A DNA stretch of 14,178 nt from JBNKFQ01 sp050289385 (lineage in GTDB: Bacteria; Pseudomonadota; Gammaproteobacteria; Pseudomonadales; Porticoccaceae), in contig JBNKFQ010000172.1 in assembly GCA_050289385.1 (NCBI GenBank), positions 1 through 14,178 of the forward strand, given 5' to 3'. Position numbers and translations under genes: made by a program. Shown one piece after another: positions 12,078-14,178 of the stretch; within the stretch, counting starts at the first letter, position 1; each line of letters begins with the position of its first letter. The notes under the pieces are model-generated. The model ran no database searches. It was not told where the DNA came from and worked only from the letters and a program-made list of their open reading frames with translations.

Positions 12078-13320
12078 TCCGGATGGTCTCAACGTTTGGA
12101 GCGATCAACGGCTTGTTGGTTACCTGTGGCGCAATACCCAGGGGCAGATCGGCTTTCGCTATGACGAAGACTGGCTGACAGAGGGCGGATTTGCGGTCTC
12201 CCATACATTGCCCCTACGACACGAGGATTTTACGCCCGAAGAAGGGCTCGCCCACCGCTTCTTTGGCAATCTGCTGCCGGAGGGTGGTGTTCGCGACCGG
12301 ATTGTTCGCGATCTAAAAATCGCCAATACCGATTTTGATCTGCTCAGAGCCATAGGCGGCGAATGCGCAGGGGCGTTTTCCGTATTGCAAGCGGAGCATC
12401 AACCATCAACTGAATACGAGTACTACAAGGTCTCGGATGTAGATCTCGGCAATCTGGTGGCACGTCGTGGTCAGGTATACACATGGAGTGCAAACGAACG
12501 TCCACGACTGTCTCTGGCTGGGGCGCAAGACAAGTGCCCGGTGTTGGTCAGGAATGGTGCCTACTGGCTGCCTAAAAAAGAATCGCCCTCCAGCCATATC
12601 CTCAAGTTCGAATTGTCTGATTACCGCCACCTGCCCGCTTACGAAACCTTCACGACACTGCTGGCAGGTGCTATTGGTTTGCCAGTAGTCAATATCCAAC
12701 TGCGATCCATTGCAGACATACACTATGCCTTGATCGAACGCTACGACCGGCGTGGCAGTGAGCAAAATCAGATTGTGAGACTACATCAGGAAGACTTTTG
12801 CCAGGCATTGGGCTTAGGGCATGAACGTAAGTACCAGGAGCACGGCGGCCCTTCCTTCGCCGATTGTTATCGGCTGGTCCAGGACGTTTCCAGTGACCCC
12901 GCCAACGATCTGCAGTATTTGCTGCGCTGGCAGGTCTTCAATGTGCTGGCAGGCAATTCGGATGGCCATAGTAAGAATCTTTCACTGCTATACCAACCCA
13001 ACGGTGAAATTCGGCTAGCGCCCTTCTATGACCTGGTGTGTACGCGTGCGATTGAACGCATCGACTACCATCTGGCGTTTTCTGTAGGCGATGAAAGAAA
13101 TCCCGGTATTGTTTCCCGAAAACACTGGGATAGTCTCGCACAACAATGCGGTTTACGCCCTCGCTTTCTTCAGAACCAGGTTCAGGATGTTGCTGCCAGT
13201 TTGCAGGAACAGTTACAGCCGACGAAAGAAAAATTTGAAGGACTGTACGGAGACTACGCCGCGCTGCAACGGATCGAACAGATCGTGACTAAACAGTGTC
13301 GGCGCGCGATCGACGAATAA
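12070..13320 (+). CDS. hipA: HipA-type Ser/Thr kinase toxin (416 aa)
   Basis: HipA kinases slow growth by phosphorylating a translation target; E. coli HipA acts on GltX, while the target here is unknown. All core motifs are present: the N-terminal HipA domain (FFGNLLPEGG, 64-73), the glycine-rich loop with regulatory serine SLAGAQDK (148-155), nucleotide-binding lysine in LKFE (K179), Glu192, ERYDR (223-227), LHQEDFCQALG (238-248), the catalytic loop GNSDGHSKN (Asp298, Asn303) and the metal-binding motif LAPFYD (Asp321). Length is typical. The start overlaps hipB by 8 nt and has GAAGGAAG upstream. The kinase is therefore expected to be active, in contrast to the degenerate homologue at 1453-2883. 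The module is flanked by directly repeated IS3-family fragments, suggesting mobile acquisition. No terminator was seen after the stop. Confidence 0.94.
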   Translation: MLDPDGLNVWSDQRLVGYLWRNTQGQIGFRYDEDWLTEGGFAVSHTLPLRHEDFTPEEGLAHRFFGNLLPEGGVRDRIVRDLKIANTDFDLLRAIGGECAGAFSVLQAEHQPSTEYEYYKVSDVDLGNLVARRGQVYTWSANERPRLSLAGAQDKCPVLVRNGAYWLPKKESPSSHILKFELSDYRHLPAYETFTTLLAGAIGLPVVNIQLRSIADIHYALIERYDRRGSEQNQIVRLHQEDFCQALGLGHERKYQEHGGPSFADCYRLVQDVSSDPANDLQYLLRWQVFNVLAGNSDGHSKNLSLLYQPNGEIRLAPFYDLVCTRAIERIDYHLAFSVGDERNPGIVSRKHWDSLAQQCGLRPRFLQNQVQDVAASLQEQLQPTKEKFEGLYGDYAALQRIEQIVTKQCRRAIDE

Positions 13321-13351
13321 CCGCAGTGGTCAAGTAAAAATAGACATTCAG

Positions 13352-13486
13352 TTAAGCCACCTCTGGTAAAGCCATCACTTCATAGTCGTTTGGACTTTGG
13401 TAGCCTGGATAGCTGTGAAGCCGTTGGCTGTTGTAAAACTTCTCGATACAGTCAATCACATCTTGCTTCGCTGCATCCCGTTTGGC
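13352..13486 (-). pseudogene. IS3-family orfB 3' fragment (right copy)
   Basis: On the minus strand it encodes about 44 residues of the OrfB C-terminus (AAKQDVIDCIEKFYNSQRLH, then SYPGYQSPNDYEVMALPEVA) and ends at a TAA at 13352-13354. Upstream of the homology there are two stop codons, so the rest of the transposase is gone. Beyond the stop, 13325-13347 (GTGGTCAAGTAAAAATAGAC within it) looks like the terminal inverted repeat of such elements, though the partner end is not present to prove it. Positions 13412-13470 repeat 11450-11508. Confidence 0.8.
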
Positions 13487-13782
13487 TTATCAAGAACGAT
13501 GAAAAGTCCGTCTGCGACTAAAGATATATGGTGCGTAAGCCGCGGCAAGCGAAGAGGAATGTTGGTGCTAAAGCGGTGCAAAATCGTTGAGGTTAGGAAA
13601 TCCGAATTACGGATACCCGAAAAAATTTTGACTCTCCTATGGCGCCTTCCCGCTCGGCGACGGCGCCTTTAAAGCCACATATAGACAGCAATTTACCGTT
13701 TCCCAACCCTTTCCATTTTCAGAGCTCGTTTCATGCCATAGGGTTGAAAAGACGTTGAACGGACACCTTGACAGGATTGCCT
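13487..13782. other. Gene-free stretch before the polyvalent protein
   Basis: No supported gene lies here. The only structure seen is a GGCGCC...GGCGCC hairpin-like pair near 13640-13670 and an AT-rich segment around 13670-13725. A plus-strand frame across 13397-13672 overlaps the IS3 remnant and has no ribosome site. The 3' part probably contains the promoter of the next gene, but no convincing boxes were recognised. Confidence 0.4.
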
Positions 13783-14178
13783 ATGGCAGACGCACCGGAC
13801 AGCCGCCGCTCCGAACAACACATCGCCGCCATGCAGGTTGTCGCCAACGCCGCGCCTCTCCAATCGATGGCGCCTGCGTCGCACAGCGGCGAAACGCCCG
13901 AGCGTATCCGCGAGGCCCTGGCGGGGCGCTTCGGGCCGCTCATCCAAACCCTGGAAGCCAATGATCGGTTAAAAATTGTGGCCGACGCCAGCGAATTGCC
14001 CGCAACCGCCCAACGGCGTTCCTGGGGGGAAAAGGTGTCTGACGAGGAAGTTGGACGGCAGACGCCGGTAGACAGCTTGGATCCCGGCCCGGTAACCGGT
14101 TATTTTGATGGCCACACCGCTTATCTTGTGGCTTCGCATCTCAGCGCTCAACGCGCCCCCAGTGTGTTGCTCCACGAG
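13783..14178 (+). CDS. N-terminus of a probable large polyvalent mobile-element protein (partial)
   Basis: An ATG at 13783 with AGGA 6 nt upstream opens a frame of 132 codons that runs off the window without a stop. Codon use is GC-rich and protein-like. Residues 1-45 are polar and probably disordered. From about 48 (RFGPLIQTLEANDRLKIVADASELP) to the end (GYFDGHTAYLVASHLSAQRA, then VLLHE) it resembles zincin-like domains found in very large 'polyvalent' proteins of phages and conjugative elements, which read 'G.yDG.TvYLVa..l.....vlLHE.GH'. The last residues, His-Glu, would be the start of an HExxH zinc site just outside the window. The resemblance is from memory of the family pattern. Such proteins often carry helicase, methyltransferase or toxin domains further on; none can be seen here. 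Confidence 0.6.
   Translation, partial: MADAPDSRRSEQHIAAMQVVANAAPLQSMAPASHSGETPERIREALAGRFGPLIQTLEANDRLKIVADASELPATAQRRSWGEKVSDEEVGRQTPVDSLDPGPVTGYFDGHTAYLVASHLSAQRAPSVLLHE

Noticed and set aside
13397..13672. 91-codon plus-strand frame after hipA
   Set aside because: It runs across the opposite strand of the IS3 orfB remnant and has no ribosome site.
13692..13699. TTTACCGT resembling the hipBA operator-like motif
   Set aside because: Only 8 bases match, the CGTACG centre is absent, and chance occurrence is likely.

Overview
The window looks like accessory DNA from a gammaproteobacterium. The pointers are a near-consensus CRP-type site, an exported lipoprotein resembling PilL/TcpQ proteins of type IVb pilus clusters, a KfrA-like protein beside a tyrosine recombinase, remnants of ISL3- and IS3-family transposases, and two hipBA-type loci. 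No species can be named. No rRNA, tRNA or CRISPR array was seen.

Layout. Positions 64-1437 hold two divergent genes for small exported proteins; the second is a lipoprotein with a TcpQ/PilL-like C-terminal domain. Positions 1453-3326 (minus) hold a translationally coupled HipB-like/HipA-like pair whose HipA has lost the usual catalytic residues. Positions 3327-4350 hold a promoter with a CRP-type site and a winged-helix protein gene. Positions 4351-4780 are non-coding, with a CAA microsatellite, GC-rich repeated arms and an autoregulated-looking promoter. Positions 4781-7440 form a tight operon: a KfrA-like coiled-coil protein, a tyrosine recombinase, an unknown 140-aa protein, and the broken start of a fourth gene. 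A deleted ISL3 transposase relic follows (7442-8078). Positions 8132-9496 (minus) hold two exported proteins, one a staphylococcal-nuclease-like protein without its catalytic arginines, with a rho-independent terminator downstream. Positions 9654-11441 are modBC (molybdate ABC permease and ATPase) without modA. Positions 11438-13486 are a canonical hipBA with three evenly spaced operator-like motifs, bracketed by two directly repeated 3' fragments of an IS3-family orfB. The window ends inside a gene for a probable large polyvalent mobile-element protein (13783 onward).

How it fits together. The most interesting unit is the KfrA-like/recombinase operon with its upstream repeat region. Co-transcription and 4-bp overlaps suggest that the coiled-coil protein is the accessory or regulatory partner of the recombinase, much as TnpT partners TnpS in Tn4651-type transposons, although here the genes are co-directional and no Tn3-type transposase is seen. 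The two hipBA loci are a contrasting pair, one apparently active kinase and one apparent pseudokinase. All family assignments are by eye from motifs; no database search was possible.
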